Source of the DNA: Clostridiaceae bacterium
GTDB lineage: Bacteria; Bacillota; Clostridia; Lachnospirales; Lachnospiraceae
NCBI GenBank assembly: GCA_910575585.1
Contig: CAJTGF010000049.1
Span: 1 to 39,415 of the forward strand
Length of the DNA: 39,415 bases
Reading direction: 5' to 3'
Position numbers and translations under genes: made by a program. The stretch's first letter is position 1, and every line of letters starts with the position of its first letter. Below the pieces are notes generated by a model. That model did not search any database, had not been told where the DNA came from, and saw only the letters and a program-made list of their open reading frames with translations. This document shows positions 1 to 7,925 of this stretch, in pieces.

Positions 1-120
1 TATATGAAATATCAGTATATAGAACTTCTGACAGCAGACAGAATCCCCATATCATTCCAACACATAGCTAATTTATGGCAGAGTTCTTCTGAGAGACCTT
101 GCTTATCTAAATGACATTGG
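1..120 (+). repeat. Left outer arm of a perfect 120-bp inverted repeat
   Basis: Bases 1-120 are the exact reverse complement of 39296-39415; base 121 is the first mismatch. The arm is AT-rich at its outer tip and includes the tract GACAGCAGACAG. Homology to the right arm resumes after a nested insertion (about 369-525 against 39137-39290), so the perfect part is the end of a longer repeat family. No transposase lies inside or next to it. The pair coincides exactly with the window ends, which can also arise when a contig is broken at a repeat. Confidence 0.97.
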
Positions 121-376
121 GTCTCATCTCACAGGCAAATATTCACCCGTCCGGCGCCATCCCTCCCTTCCCTCGCTGGCAAAAGCAGAATTCGCTGGCT
201 GGGATTTGCTTACTTAAGACGTTTCTCATAGGGGAACTGTTCCAATTCTGCAGAAAGCCATTTTCTAACCAGCCAGAAATAACATCCAGCCAGCATGCAT
301 TTAAGCCAGCGAATCCTGTTTTGGCCCGGGAGAATCCGTCTGCTGTCCGGGTGAATATATGCCGTGGAGATGAGAC
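121..376. repeat. Nested MITE-like hairpin element inside the left repeat arm
   Basis: This segment is absent from the right arm, where the flanking sequences (ATTGG outside, ATGAGACC inside) are directly joined, so about 247 bp look inserted. Its ends form an imperfect inverted repeat: 121-149 pairs with 348-376, both with GTCTCATCTC and TATTCACCCG cores. A second stem pairs about 174-206 with 290-325 (shared core ATTCGCTGGCT). The whole folds into one long imperfect hairpin centred near 248. It encodes no convincing protein; the open frames through it are chance or decayed. A deletion in the right arm is the alternative explanation. Confidence 0.7.
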
Positions 377-525
377 CCAAGAAAACAGGAGGGCCTCACC
401 CCGAGTGTTTTCTGCTTTAGGGGCTCATCGGAATGTCTGGCATATCTGAACCCGGACAGCAGACGGATTTTCCCGGGCTCACCACAACTTCGACTCAACT
501 ATACAGCATTATACAGCAATTTGGC
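369..525. repeat. Inner part of the left repeat arm, homologous to the right arm
   Basis: A 34-bp block at 421-454 (starting GGGCTCATCGG, ending CTGAACCCG) is identical to the reverse complement of 39214-39247. The DNA either side is roughly 75% alike, including the GGAGGGCCT and TATACAGCA cores. The block at 451-478 is also an almost perfect inverted repeat of 324-351 (28 bp, one mismatch; core GTCTGCTGTCCGGG). Bases 526-600 are AT-rich gap with the small palindrome GCCTTTAAAAGGC and no gene. A possible -10 box TATACT lies at 611-616 ahead of galK, without a good -35. Confidence 0.8.
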
Positions 526-717
526 ATAGTTTTAGCCTTTAAAAGGCATTAGTAGGAAAATTATAAAGATTTTCACACAAAAATATATATTTTATTTCAT
601 AGGTTTCTGCTATACTTAAAACAAGAAAGGCGGCGAAACTTCCCGCCGGCAAGCTTGTCCCCCGTTTGTTTGGACAGATGGACAGGCCAAAAAATGAATA
701 CAGAAAGGAACGATAAC

Positions 718-2004
718 ATGAAAACAGATGCGATGAAGACCCTGGATTCCCCCAAGGCCCGCCAGCTGATGGCCAGCTTGTACGGCGAGGATAACGTGGA
801 GGCCAATGTAAAGAGGTACAAAAATCTGGTGGGAAAGTTTGAGAAGGAATTTGGGGACAGGGATATGAAGATGTTCACATCCCCGGGCCGGACGGAGATA
901 AGCGGCAATCATACGGACCACAACCACGGCAAAGTCCTGGCAGGCAGCATTAACCTGGACTGCGTGGGTATTGCGGCCAAGAATGACAGTGATAAGGTGA
1001 ACATAGTCAGCGAGACTTTTGACCAGAAGTTTTCCATTGACCTGAAAGACCTGGCGCCCAGCAGCAAGATGGCGGGGACCATTGACCTGGTGAAGGGGCT
1101 GTTAAAGGGATTTTTGGAGATGGGATATAAGGTGGGCGGATTTGACGCTTACATAACCAGCAATGTCATAAGCGCCGCCGGGGTCAGTTCCTCAGCAGCC
1201 TTTGAGATGCTTCTGTGCTCCATGCTCAACGTATTTTTTAATGACGGAAAGATGGACGTGGTGGCTTACGCCCATGTGGGGAAATATTCGGAGAACCATT
1301 ATTGGAACAAGTCGTCAGGGCTTTTGGACCAGATGGCCTGCGCGGTAGGCGGGCTGATTACCATTGACTTTTTTGACCCTGCCAATCCCAAGGTGGAGCA
1401 GATTCCCTTTGATTTCGGTTCCCAGAACCACAGCCTGATTATTGTGAATACGGGGAAGGGCCATGCGGATCTGAGCGCGGACTATTCTTCCGTGCCCAAT
1501 GAGATGAGGAAGGTGGCGGAGTATTTCGGCAAGGAGGTCTGCTCCCAGGTGAAGGAGGAGGACGTGATTGCCAACTTAAGCAAGGTGCGGCAGTTTGCCG
1601 GAGACCGGTCCGTTATGAGGGCGCTCCATTTCTTTGAGGAAAATAAGCGGGTTGAGGCGGAGGTGGCTGCCCTGAAGGAGAACCGCTTTGATGATTTCCT
1701 GGCAGGGATTACGGCTTCCGGAAACTCTTCCTGGAAGTGGCTGCAGAACTGCTATACCAACAGCAATGTTCAGGAGCAGGGCATCAGCGTGGCTCTGGCT
1801 CTCACGGAGATGTTTATTACGGATAAAAAGCGTGGGGCGTGCAGAATCCACGGAGGCGGGTTCGCCGGGGTGATTATGGCTATGCTGCCCAATGACCTGG
1901 TGGATGAGTATGTGGAGTATATTGAGAAGGCTTTGGGGAAGGGGAATGCTTATAAGATGAGCATCCGTCCTTATGGGGCTGTGTGCGTGGATGAGATGGT
2001 GTGA
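718..2004 (+). CDS. galK: Galactokinase
   Basis: GHMP-family sugar kinase, 428 aa, which phosphorylates galactose to galactose-1-phosphate, the first committed step of the Leloir pathway, in the cytoplasm. All three family motifs are visible: the galactokinase signature GRTEISGNHTDHNHG at residues 57-71, the phosphate-binding loop around residues 150-163 (ISAAGVSSSAAFE), and the C-terminal CRIHGGGFAG at 375-384. The start at 718 is chosen because AAAGGA lies 8 nt upstream; the in-frame starts at 655 and 694 lack a ribosome site. It stands alone: no galT, galE or sugar importer is adjacent. A strong terminator follows after 141 bp. Confidence 0.93.
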   Translation: MKTDAMKTLDSPKARQLMASLYGEDNVEANVKRYKNLVGKFEKEFGDRDMKMFTSPGRTEISGNHTDHNHGKVLAGSINLDCVGIAAKNDSDKVNIVSETFDQKFSIDLKDLAPSSKMAGTIDLVKGLLKGFLEMGYKVGGFDAYITSNVISAAGVSSSAAFEMLLCSMLNVFFNDGKMDVVAYAHVGKYSENHYWNKSSGLLDQMACAVGGLITIDFFDPANPKVEQIPFDFGSQNHSLIIVNTGKGHADLSADYSSVPNEMRKVAEYFGKEVCSQVKEEDVIANLSKVRQFAGDRSVMRALHFFEENKRVEAEVAALKENRFDDFLAGITASGNSSWKWLQNCYTNSNVQEQGISVALALTEMFITDKKRGACRIHGGGFAGVIMAMLPNDLVDEYVEYIEKALGKGNAYKMSIRPYGAVCVDEMV

Positions 2005-2035
2005 GATTTGGCGTATGGCTAGATCTAAAGTGCAG

Positions 2036-2064
2036 TTGACATTTCTATGAGAAGTGGTTATACT
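2036..2064 (+). promoter_or_regulatory. Sigma-A promoter downstream of galK
   Basis: TTGACA at 2036-2041, a 17-bp spacer and TATACT at 2059-2064. It lies just after the galK stop and points towards the terminator at 2146-2180 with no normal gene between, so it would make a transcript of only about 110 nt. Confidence 0.6.
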
Positions 2065-2070
2065 GTTAAT

Positions 2071-2180
2071 GGTAGATAAGTTAAAAGATTATATTGTTGA
2101 TAAGGTTGTTTTTGGTTAAGTTTTGGATAATGTTAAGTTTTTTAGAGGCAATAATCAGACTGATTATTGCCTTTTGTTTT
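2071..2180 (+). ncRNA. Candidate small RNA between galK and the methyltransferase
   Basis: Defined only by a near-consensus promoter (2036-2064) and a strong intrinsic terminator (2146-2180). The body is very AT-rich compared with the flanking genes. It contains a 16-codon frame (ATG at 2069, stop before 2120) that could only be translated as a leaderless message because the ATG sits at the expected transcript start. I recognise no RNA family. It could instead be a read-through relic of a lost gene. Confidence 0.4.
2146..2180 (+). terminator. Intrinsic terminator after galK and the candidate sRNA
   Basis: Inverted repeat AGGCAATAATCAG / CTGATTATTGCCT (13-bp arms almost back to back, leaving a tiny loop), followed by TTTTGTTTT. 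On the minus strand the run after the hairpin is weaker, but it could also stop transcription of the convergent methyltransferase. Confidence 0.85.
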
Positions 2181-2237
2181 AGTTGGCTTGCTATGGGTAC
2201 AATCAAATCAGTGCAGGTGCGCTCTTAGCACCCCACG

Positions 2238-3389
2238 CTATTTCTCACCAAGCAGCCTGTACAAAGTTGGATCCACATGAAATTCATCCATCACCCGCCT
2301 GGCCTCTTCAAGGGCATTCTGCCTGGCAGACAGGGATTTTCCGGGATTTTGCACCGCCCGGATGAGTATGTTTTTCGGAGTGTGCGCAAAGTCGATAAAT
2401 TCCAGCAGCTGGGCATTATACCCGGAATACTCCAACAGATTTGCCCGGATGGCGTCCGTCATGAGGGCGCAGAAGCGCTCAGAGACAATGCCGTATCTGG
2501 TAAAGAGGGAAAACCGGTCCGTGTCAATCTGTTTGTTCAGTTCATGCTGGCAGCAGGGCACGGAGAAAATCATCCTGGCGTTCCAGGCCACGGCGTTGTA
2601 GAGGGCATAGTCGGTTGCGGTGTCACAGGCGTGGAGGGTGATGACCATATCCACGTCAAAGGGGCAGGAAAACCCGTTGATGTCCCCCAGCTCAAACCGG
2701 AGATGGTCATAACCGTATTTGTCTGCGGCGGCCTGGCATTTTCGGATAACATCCTCTTTTAAATCCAGGCCGATGATGTCGACGGAAAGATTCCGGATTT
2801 CGGTCAGGTAATAGTAGAGGATAAAAGTCAGATAGGACTTGCCGCAGCCGAAGTCGATGATGTTAAGGTGGGTGTTGGATTCCTTTTTAATGACATCGTC
2901 AATCAGCTCAATAAACCGGTTAATCTGCCTGTACTTGTCGTACATGGATCTGACCACCTTTCCCTGGGCGGTGAAGATGCCCATATCTACAAGAGGCGGG
3001 ATAACGCGGCCTTCCGGCAGGATATAGTTTTTCACCCGGTTATGGGCGGGCTGCCAGGGGAGGTCACAGGGCGTTTTGGAGGTCTTTGCGCGGAAAAGGA
3101 CTTTCTTTTTCTTGGACACAGAGACGGAGTACTCCTTGTCTTTTGACCAGGCGTTCATCTGCCGGAAAGAGGTTTCCAAATAATCCACACATTTCTCATA
3201 AAGCTGTTCTGCGGCAACATTTTCGTGAAAAACCTGCTTCTTTGTGGATTTTGCAATCTGATAATAGCTGCCTTTCTGTTCTATGGTGATTTTCTGGTAT
3301 GGCTGGTCTTTGGAAGCGGGCTTGCTTATGACAAGCTTTAATGGGCTGTCGTTCAGGATACAGGTGACGGAATCTTGTATGGAGTTCAT
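2238..3389 (-). CDS. Class I SAM-dependent methyltransferase (Methyltransf_32-like)
   Basis: 383 aa. The C-terminal half is a Rossmann methyltransferase: SAM-binding motif I DFGCGKSY at about residues 179-186, acidic motif GLDL at 207-210, then HACDTATD at 253-260 and CCQHEL at 279-284, the combination seen in the family that includes eukaryotic METTL25/RRNAD1-type proteins. The N-terminal ~120 residues are basic and may bind nucleic acid; the substrate cannot be told from sequence. The ATG at 3389 is preferred because AAAGG lies 6 nt upstream; a TTG 16 codons earlier has no ribosome site. Transcribed towards galK and probably separate from the MATE gene (167-bp gap). Confidence 0.8.
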   Translation of the reverse strand: MNSIQDSVTCILNDSPLKLVISKPASKDQPYQKITIEQKGSYYQIAKSTKKQVFHENVAAEQLYEKCVDYLETSFRQMNAWSKDKEYSVSVSKKKKVLFRAKTSKTPCDLPWQPAHNRVKNYILPEGRVIPPLVDMGIFTAQGKVVRSMYDKYRQINRFIELIDDVIKKESNTHLNIIDFGCGKSYLTFILYYYLTEIRNLSVDIIGLDLKEDVIRKCQAAADKYGYDHLRFELGDINGFSCPFDVDMVITLHACDTATDYALYNAVAWNARMIFSVPCCQHELNKQIDTDRFSLFTRYGIVSERFCALMTDAIRANLLEYSGYNAQLLEFIDFAHTPKNILIRAVQNPGKSLSARQNALEEARRVMDEFHVDPTLYRLLGEK

Positions 3390-3556
3390 GGCGCGCCTTT
3401 CTGAAAAAATCGGATGATGGTTTTTAGTGAAATTCAAAAGCAGGCCGCAGTTTTGCAGCGGACTGACAGCAGAATTGTATCACAGCCGGCGGCAATGAGC
3501 AACGAAAATCGCCTGCGGCGCCTGATACGGGGCCGAAGTGTGAACCGGAATTCGTT

Positions 3557-4924
3557 TTACCGTTTATCTTCCCTTTTACGCCTGCTGTGACGCTCATAAC
3601 GGATAAAATACAGAAGGCAGACCACAATCTGCAGCGCTGTGGACAGAGGGATCGCCAGCCCCACCCGGAACAGGGACGCATCCGATTGCCGGCTCATAAG
3701 GTAGGACACCGGGATGCGGACGCAGAAGGCCCCGACAATCCCTTGGAGCATGACAAAGGCAGTATGGCCGCACCCGTTAAAGTACCCGATAAAACAGAAG
3801 AGGAAGGACACCAGCAGGGTGTCGATGGCGTATGCCCTGAGATAGTCTGCGGCGGCCAGAATGATTTCCCGGTCCTTGGCAAAAAGACCTGTAAGCAAAT
3901 TCCCGTGAAAGAAAGAGAGATAGGACAGAATCAGTCCGCAGCCAAAGGAAACCGCCATGCCGTAGACCATTCCCCTTTTGGCCCTGTCCATCTTTCCGGC
4001 CCCGAAGTTCTGGGCTACAAAGGCGGACATGGACTGGCTGAAAGCGGAGGGCATCATCAGGATGAAGGTACACAGCTTTTCGGCCACCCCCACTCCGGCG
4101 GAGGCGACGACGCCCAGGCCGTTGATGATGGCAAGGATGACCAGGAAGGATACGCTGACTAAAAAGTCCTGAAGGGCGATGGGAAAGCCCAGGGACAAAG
4201 TTTTGGATATAAGCTTTTTGTTAAAACGCAGGTTGGAGCGGGCGAAGGCAAAGGGAAGCTGCCGCCTGCGGATAATCACAAGGGACAAAGCCACGCTGAT
4301 TCCCTGGGCCAGGACCGTGGCAAGGGCGGCTCCGGCCGCCGCCATGTGAAAGACCGCCACAAAGACCAAATCTCCGAAAATATTGAACACGCAGGCGATA
4401 AACACCGCAAGGAGAGGCGTCTTAGAGTCCCCCACACCCCGGAAAATGCTGCCCAGCACATTGTAGGCGGTGATGAACAGAGAGCCTGCGGAGCAGATGC
4501 GTATGTAGAGAACGGTCTTGTCAAAGGCCTCCTTAGGCGCGTGCATGGCCTGAGCCAGGACTCCCGCCCCGCCAACCATTACTGCGGTGATGACAACGGC
4601 GATAACGGCAAACATACAGATGCCGCTTCCGATCACATCCCCGGCCTCCTGCTGCTTTTTCTGGCCTATTTTCTGGCCCAGGAGAATGGTGGTTCCCATG
4701 GCCAGGCCGGTGATGACAGAGGTGACGGAATGCATCACCTGGCTTCCTGTGGACACGGCGGACACGTCCGCGGCGGACGCGAACTGGCCCACAATAAGCA
4801 GATCCGTACCGCCGTACATGGCCTGGAGCAGCAGCGCGAAAAGCACCGGGACGGCAAATTGCAGCAGAGGCTTTAGAATGGGCCCTTCGGTAAAGAGCAT
4901 GGCTTGTTTCATTTTCTGATTCAT
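3557..4924 (-). CDS. MATE family efflux transporter
   Basis: 455-aa polytopic membrane protein with about 12 hydrophobic segments in two halves. The start ILKPLLQFAVPVLFALLLQ and the following YGGTDLLIVGQF stretch are typical of MATE exporters (NorM/DinF superfamily), which expel cationic drugs or metabolites in exchange for Na+ or H+. Length is normal for the family. The ATG at 4924 follows AAGGGGG on the minus strand. It has its own strong promoter (5057-5085) and a roughly 125-nt leader with a terminator-like hairpin, suggesting induction by attenuation. Substrate unknown. Confidence 0.9.
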   Translation of the reverse strand: MNQKMKQAMLFTEGPILKPLLQFAVPVLFALLLQAMYGGTDLLIVGQFASAADVSAVSTGSQVMHSVTSVITGLAMGTTILLGQKIGQKKQQEAGDVIGSGICMFAVIAVVITAVMVGGAGVLAQAMHAPKEAFDKTVLYIRICSAGSLFITAYNVLGSIFRGVGDSKTPLLAVFIACVFNIFGDLVFVAVFHMAAAGAALATVLAQGISVALSLVIIRRRQLPFAFARSNLRFNKKLISKTLSLGFPIALQDFLVSVSFLVILAIINGLGVVASAGVGVAEKLCTFILMMPSAFSQSMSAFVAQNFGAGKMDRAKRGMVYGMAVSFGCGLILSYLSFFHGNLLTGLFAKDREIILAAADYLRAYAIDTLLVSFLFCFIGYFNGCGHTAFVMLQGIVGAFCVRIPVSYLMSRQSDASLFRVGLAIPLSTALQIVVCLLYFIRYERHSRRKREDKR

Positions 4925-4966
4925 AGTCGGATTCCCCCTTAAATTAAGATGTTTTTCCTGCGGAAT

Positions 4967-5012
4967 AAAAAACGGATAAGGCAGCAGACCTTCCGGCCCG
5001 CCATCTTATCCG
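4967..5012 (-). promoter_or_regulatory. Terminator-like hairpin in the MATE gene leader (attenuator candidate)
   Basis: Read on the minus strand, CGGATAAG (5012-5005) pairs perfectly with CTTATCCG (4980-4973) and is followed directly by six T. It lies between the promoter at 5057-5085 and the start codon at 4924, so it would end transcription early unless prevented. A short competing stem (ATCTT at 5019-5015 with AAGAT at 5007-5003) overlaps the 5' arm. I cannot match it to a named riboswitch. Confidence 0.6.
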
Positions 5013-5056
5013 GCAAGATACTTGAAAAAGTATGTTCCCTCCGATGAACGGAAATC

Positions 5057-5085
5057 ATTATAGCAGAGAGGACAGGGAAAGTCAA
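5057..5085 (-). promoter_or_regulatory. Sigma-A promoter of the MATE gene
   Basis: On the minus strand TTGACT (5085-5080), 17-bp spacer, TATAAT (5062-5057). Expected transcript start is near 5050, giving a leader of about 125 nt before the ATG at 4924. Confidence 0.75.
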
Positions 5086-5114
5086 CGGTGCGTTTCCGGT
5101 TTTTAACGAAATTG

Positions 5115-5141
5115 CTAGCACTCATTTCAAATGAGTGCTAA
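5115..5141 (+). promoter_or_regulatory. CIRCE operator (HrcA binding site)
   Basis: CTAGCACTC (5115-5123), nine bases, GAGTGCTAA (5133-5141): the CIRCE inverted repeat TTAGCACTC-N9-GAGTGCTAA with one mismatch. HrcA, the heat-shock repressor of groE and dnaK operons, binds this site. It sits 7 bp upstream of the -35 box of htpG rather than downstream of the promoter, where many CIRCE sites lie. Confidence 0.93.
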
Positions 5142-5148
5142 TTTCCTG

Positions 5149-5177
5149 TTGACAATTTGTTCTATCGGTAATAGAAT
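5149..5177 (+). promoter_or_regulatory. Sigma-A promoter of htpG
   Basis: TTGACA at 5149-5154, 17-bp spacer, TAGAAT at 5172-5177. Consistent with housekeeping sigma factor plus HrcA repression through the adjacent CIRCE. Confidence 0.85.
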
Positions 5178-5228
5178 ACTCTGTAGGCAGTATAAAACGA
5201 AATTTAAAGAGAAAAAGGAGTGTTTGAT

Positions 5229-7235
5229 ATGGGAGCAAAGACAGGCAGTTTATCCATAAGCAGCGAGAATATATTTCCGGTAATCAAGAAGTGGCTGTAT
5301 TCTGACCACGACATTTTCTACAGGGAGCTGGTTTCCAACGGCTGCGACGCCATCACCAAGTTAAAGAAGCTGGAGCTGATGGGGGAGTTTGAGAAGCCGG
5401 AGGATGTGGAGTATAAGATTCAGGTGACCGTGAATCCTACGGACAAGACCATCACCGTCACAGACAACGGTATCGGTATGACAGAGGAGGAAGTGGAGGA
5501 GTACATCAATCAGATCGCTTTCTCCGGGGCTCAGGACTTCCTGAACAAATATAAGGACAAGGCCAATGAGGACCAGATCATCGGCCATTTCGGCCTGGGA
5601 TTCTACTCCGCGTTCATGGTGGCGGACAAGGTGACCATTGACACCTTATCCTACAAGGCGGACGCCAAGGCGGTACACTGGGAGTCTGAGGGCGGCACGG
5701 AATTTGAGATGAGCGACGGGGACAGAGAGACGTTCGGAACCACCATCACCCTGTACCTTAACGAGGACAGCGTGGAGTTCTCCAACGAGTACCGGGCCAG
5801 GGAAGTGCTGGAGAAGTACTGCGGGTTCATGCCGGTATCCATTTTCCTGAACAACGCGGAGGCGGAGCCTCAGTACGACACCATTGAGAAGGATGAGCTG
5901 ACAGACAAGGACACTGTGGTGGAGACCATCCTGGAGGAGGCCAAGACCGAGGAGAAGGAGAATGAAAACGGCGAGAAGGAAGTTGTGGAGGTGTCTCCGG
6001 CCAAGGAGAAATATAAGATCTTACGGCGGCCTGTGGCGGTCAACGACATAAACCCGCTGTGGAACAAGCATCCCAACGAGTGTACGGAGGAGGAGTACAA
6101 GTCCTTCTATCGGAAGGTATTTATGGACTACAAGGAGCCTTTGTTCTGGATCCATCTGAACATGGACTATCCCTTTAACTTAAAAGGCATCCTGTACTTC
6201 CCCAAGATCAACACGGAGTACGACAGCCTGGAGGGAACCATCAAGCTGTACAACAACCAGGTGTTTATCGCGGACAATATCAAAGAGGTGATCCCGGAGT
6301 TTTTGATGCTCTTAAAGGGCGCCATCGACTGTCCCGACCTGCCCTTAAACGTGTCCAGAAGCGCGCTGCAGAACGACGGATTTGTGAAGAAGATCTCCGA
6401 TTACATCACCAAGAAGGTGGCGGACAAGCTGTCCGGCATGTGCAAGACCGACCGGGAAGCCTATGAGAAGTACTGGGACGACATCAGCCCCTTTATCAAG
6501 TTCGGCTGCTTAAAGGACGAGAAGTTTGAGGAGAAGATCAAGGAGTACGTGCTGTTTAAGGATCTGGACAAGAAGTACTTAACGCTTCAGGACTGCCTGG
6601 ACGATGCCAAGGAGAAGCATGAGAACGTTATCTACTATGTGACCGATGAAAAGGAGCAGAGCCAGTACATCAACATGTTCCGGCAGGAAGGGCTTAACGC
6701 GGTTATTATGAACCACAACATTGACAGCCCCTTTATCAGCCAGCTGGAGCAGAAGAAGGAAGGCTTAAAGTTCATGCGCATTGACGCCGACGTGACGGAC
6801 ACCTTCAAGGAGGAAGTTAAGAAGGAGGACGAGGAGAGCTTCAAGGCGGATACGGAGAAGCTGACGGAGACCTTCAAGAAAGCTCTGGGCAATGACAAGA
6901 TGGAGATCAAGGTGGAGAAGCTGAAGAACGACCAGGTGGCTTCCATGATCACGGTGTCCGAGGAAAGCAGAAGGATGCGGGACATGATGAAGATGTACAA
7001 TATGTACGGCATGGATCCGTCCATGTTCGGAAGCGAGGGCGAGACCCTGGTGCTCAACGCCAACCACAAGCTGGTGCAGTATGTGTTAAACAACGGCGAA
7101 GGGGAATTGACAGAGAAGATCTGCCAGCAGCTTTACGACATGGCGTCCCTGACCCACGGCAGCTTAAGCGCGGAGCGGATGACAAACTTCATCAGCCGCA
7201 GCAATGAGATCATGATGTTCATGACAGAAAAATAA
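5229..7235 (+). CDS. htpG: Molecular chaperone HtpG (Hsp90)
   Basis: 668-aa bacterial Hsp90, an ATP-dependent cytoplasmic homodimeric chaperone for late-stage folding. The N-terminal GHKL ATPase shows FYRELVSNGCDAITK, the DNGIGM nucleotide loop, GHFGLGFYSAFMVAD and GTTITLYL. The middle domain follows, with NVSRSALQ near residue 377, then the C-terminal dimerisation region ending in MMFMTEK. A Glu/Lys-rich linker of about 25 residues lies near residues 235-260. The ATG at 5229 is 8 nt after AAGGAG; a GTG at 5220 overlaps that ribosome site and is rejected. Single gene, with CIRCE operator, promoter and terminator all visible. Confidence 0.97.
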   Translation: MGAKTGSLSISSENIFPVIKKWLYSDHDIFYRELVSNGCDAITKLKKLELMGEFEKPEDVEYKIQVTVNPTDKTITVTDNGIGMTEEEVEEYINQIAFSGAQDFLNKYKDKANEDQIIGHFGLGFYSAFMVADKVTIDTLSYKADAKAVHWESEGGTEFEMSDGDRETFGTTITLYLNEDSVEFSNEYRAREVLEKYCGFMPVSIFLNNAEAEPQYDTIEKDELTDKDTVVETILEEAKTEEKENENGEKEVVEVSPAKEKYKILRRPVAVNDINPLWNKHPNECTEEEYKSFYRKVFMDYKEPLFWIHLNMDYPFNLKGILYFPKINTEYDSLEGTIKLYNNQVFIADNIKEVIPEFLMLLKGAIDCPDLPLNVSRSALQNDGFVKKISDYITKKVADKLSGMCKTDREAYEKYWDDISPFIKFGCLKDEKFEEKIKEYVLFKDLDKKYLTLQDCLDDAKEKHENVIYYVTDEKEQSQYINMFRQEGLNAVIMNHNIDSPFISQLEQKKEGLKFMRIDADVTDTFKEEVKKEDEESFKADTEKLTETFKKALGNDKMEIKVEKLKNDQVASMITVSEESRRMRDMMKMYNMYGMDPSMFGSEGETLVLNANHKLVQYVLNNGEGELTEKICQQLYDMASLTHGSLSAERMTNFISRSNEIMMFMTEK

Positions 7236-7255
7236 AGAAAGAAAACGAAAAAAGA

Positions 7256-7300
7256 ACGGGTGTGCTGGCAAAGGTTATTTGGCAGTATACCCGTCTTTTT
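7256..7300. terminator. Bidirectional terminator between htpG and the nitroreductase gene
   Basis: A stem of about 16 pairs (ACGGGTGTGCTG at 7256-7267 with CAGTATACCCGT at 7283-7294, G-T wobbles allowed, extended by CAAA/TTTG) is followed by CTTTTT. The A-rich DNA on the other side gives a T-run for the minus strand, so it probably serves both convergent genes. Confidence 0.85.
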
Positions 7301-7343
7301 GGTAAGACCCGTCTTTGGGCGATGCTTACGCTTGTGAGGGCGG

Positions 7344-7862
7344 TCAGTCGGCGAACACGATCTTTCCGGTCCTTTCTATGTCTTTAAGCTGCGCCGGAGC
7401 GGCATATCCCAGGGCAGCGATGCCGTAGGCCGTATGGTCGTCGGGGATGCCGTAGGATGTCAGCATCCGGCGGACATCAGGATCGTCGCAGGCATCCCGC
7501 AGCTGGTTGATCCACACGGATCCGATGCCGAAAGCGTGGGCGGCCAGGAAGATGTTCTCCAGGGCGCATGCGTTGTCGTCGATGCCAAAGCGGGAGTCCC
7601 GCAGATTGGATGTGATGATGATGGTCTGAGGCTCATACATGGTGTAGTTTTCCCGGCCAAGGGCTTTGCCGATGGCGGCGGCCAGCTCCTGGATCTTAGC
7701 GCGGCTGCGAAGCACGGTAAACTGCCAGGTCTGGCGGTTCATGGCGCTGGGGGCGTACTGGGCGGCTTTGAGAATCTGATCCAGCTCTTCTTTTGGGATC
7801 GGTCTGTCCTCAAAGGCCCGGATGCTCCTTCTGGTAAGCAGATTTTCCATAACAGCGTTCAT
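7344..7862 (-). CDS. Nitroreductase family protein
   Basis: 172 aa, an FMN-dependent nitroreductase-fold protein. The N-terminus MENLLTRRSIRAFEDRPIP and the APSAMNRQTWQF segment are the typical FMN-phosphate and flavin contacts; the central GIGSVWINQL matches the conserved helix around the active site. Such enzymes use NAD(P)H to reduce nitro compounds, quinones or other electrophiles; the physiological substrate is not evident. The start at 7862 follows AAGGAGG. It lies 63 bp downstream of the small membrane-protein gene on the same strand and may share its transcript. Confidence 0.9.
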   Translation of the reverse strand: MNAVMENLLTRRSIRAFEDRPIPKEELDQILKAAQYAPSAMNRQTWQFTVLRSRAKIQELAAAIGKALGRENYTMYEPQTIIITSNLRDSRFGIDDNACALENIFLAAHAFGIGSVWINQLRDACDDPDVRRMLTSYGIPDDHTAYGIAALGYAAPAQLKDIERTGKIVFAD

Positions 7863-7925
7863 AGTGTGTCCTCCTTATGGTTCGGAGCATATGGTAATAT
7901 CTCCGATTCTGCTTTTATTGTACTC

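Noticed and set aside
111-449. 112-codon open frame across the left nested element
   Set aside because: It runs through hairpin arms of the inserted element, has no ribosome site and has no counterpart in the right arm.
5220-5228. GTG start for htpG three codons upstream
   Set aside because: It overlaps the AAGGAG ribosome site; the ATG at 5229 has normal spacing and begins the conserved N-terminus.
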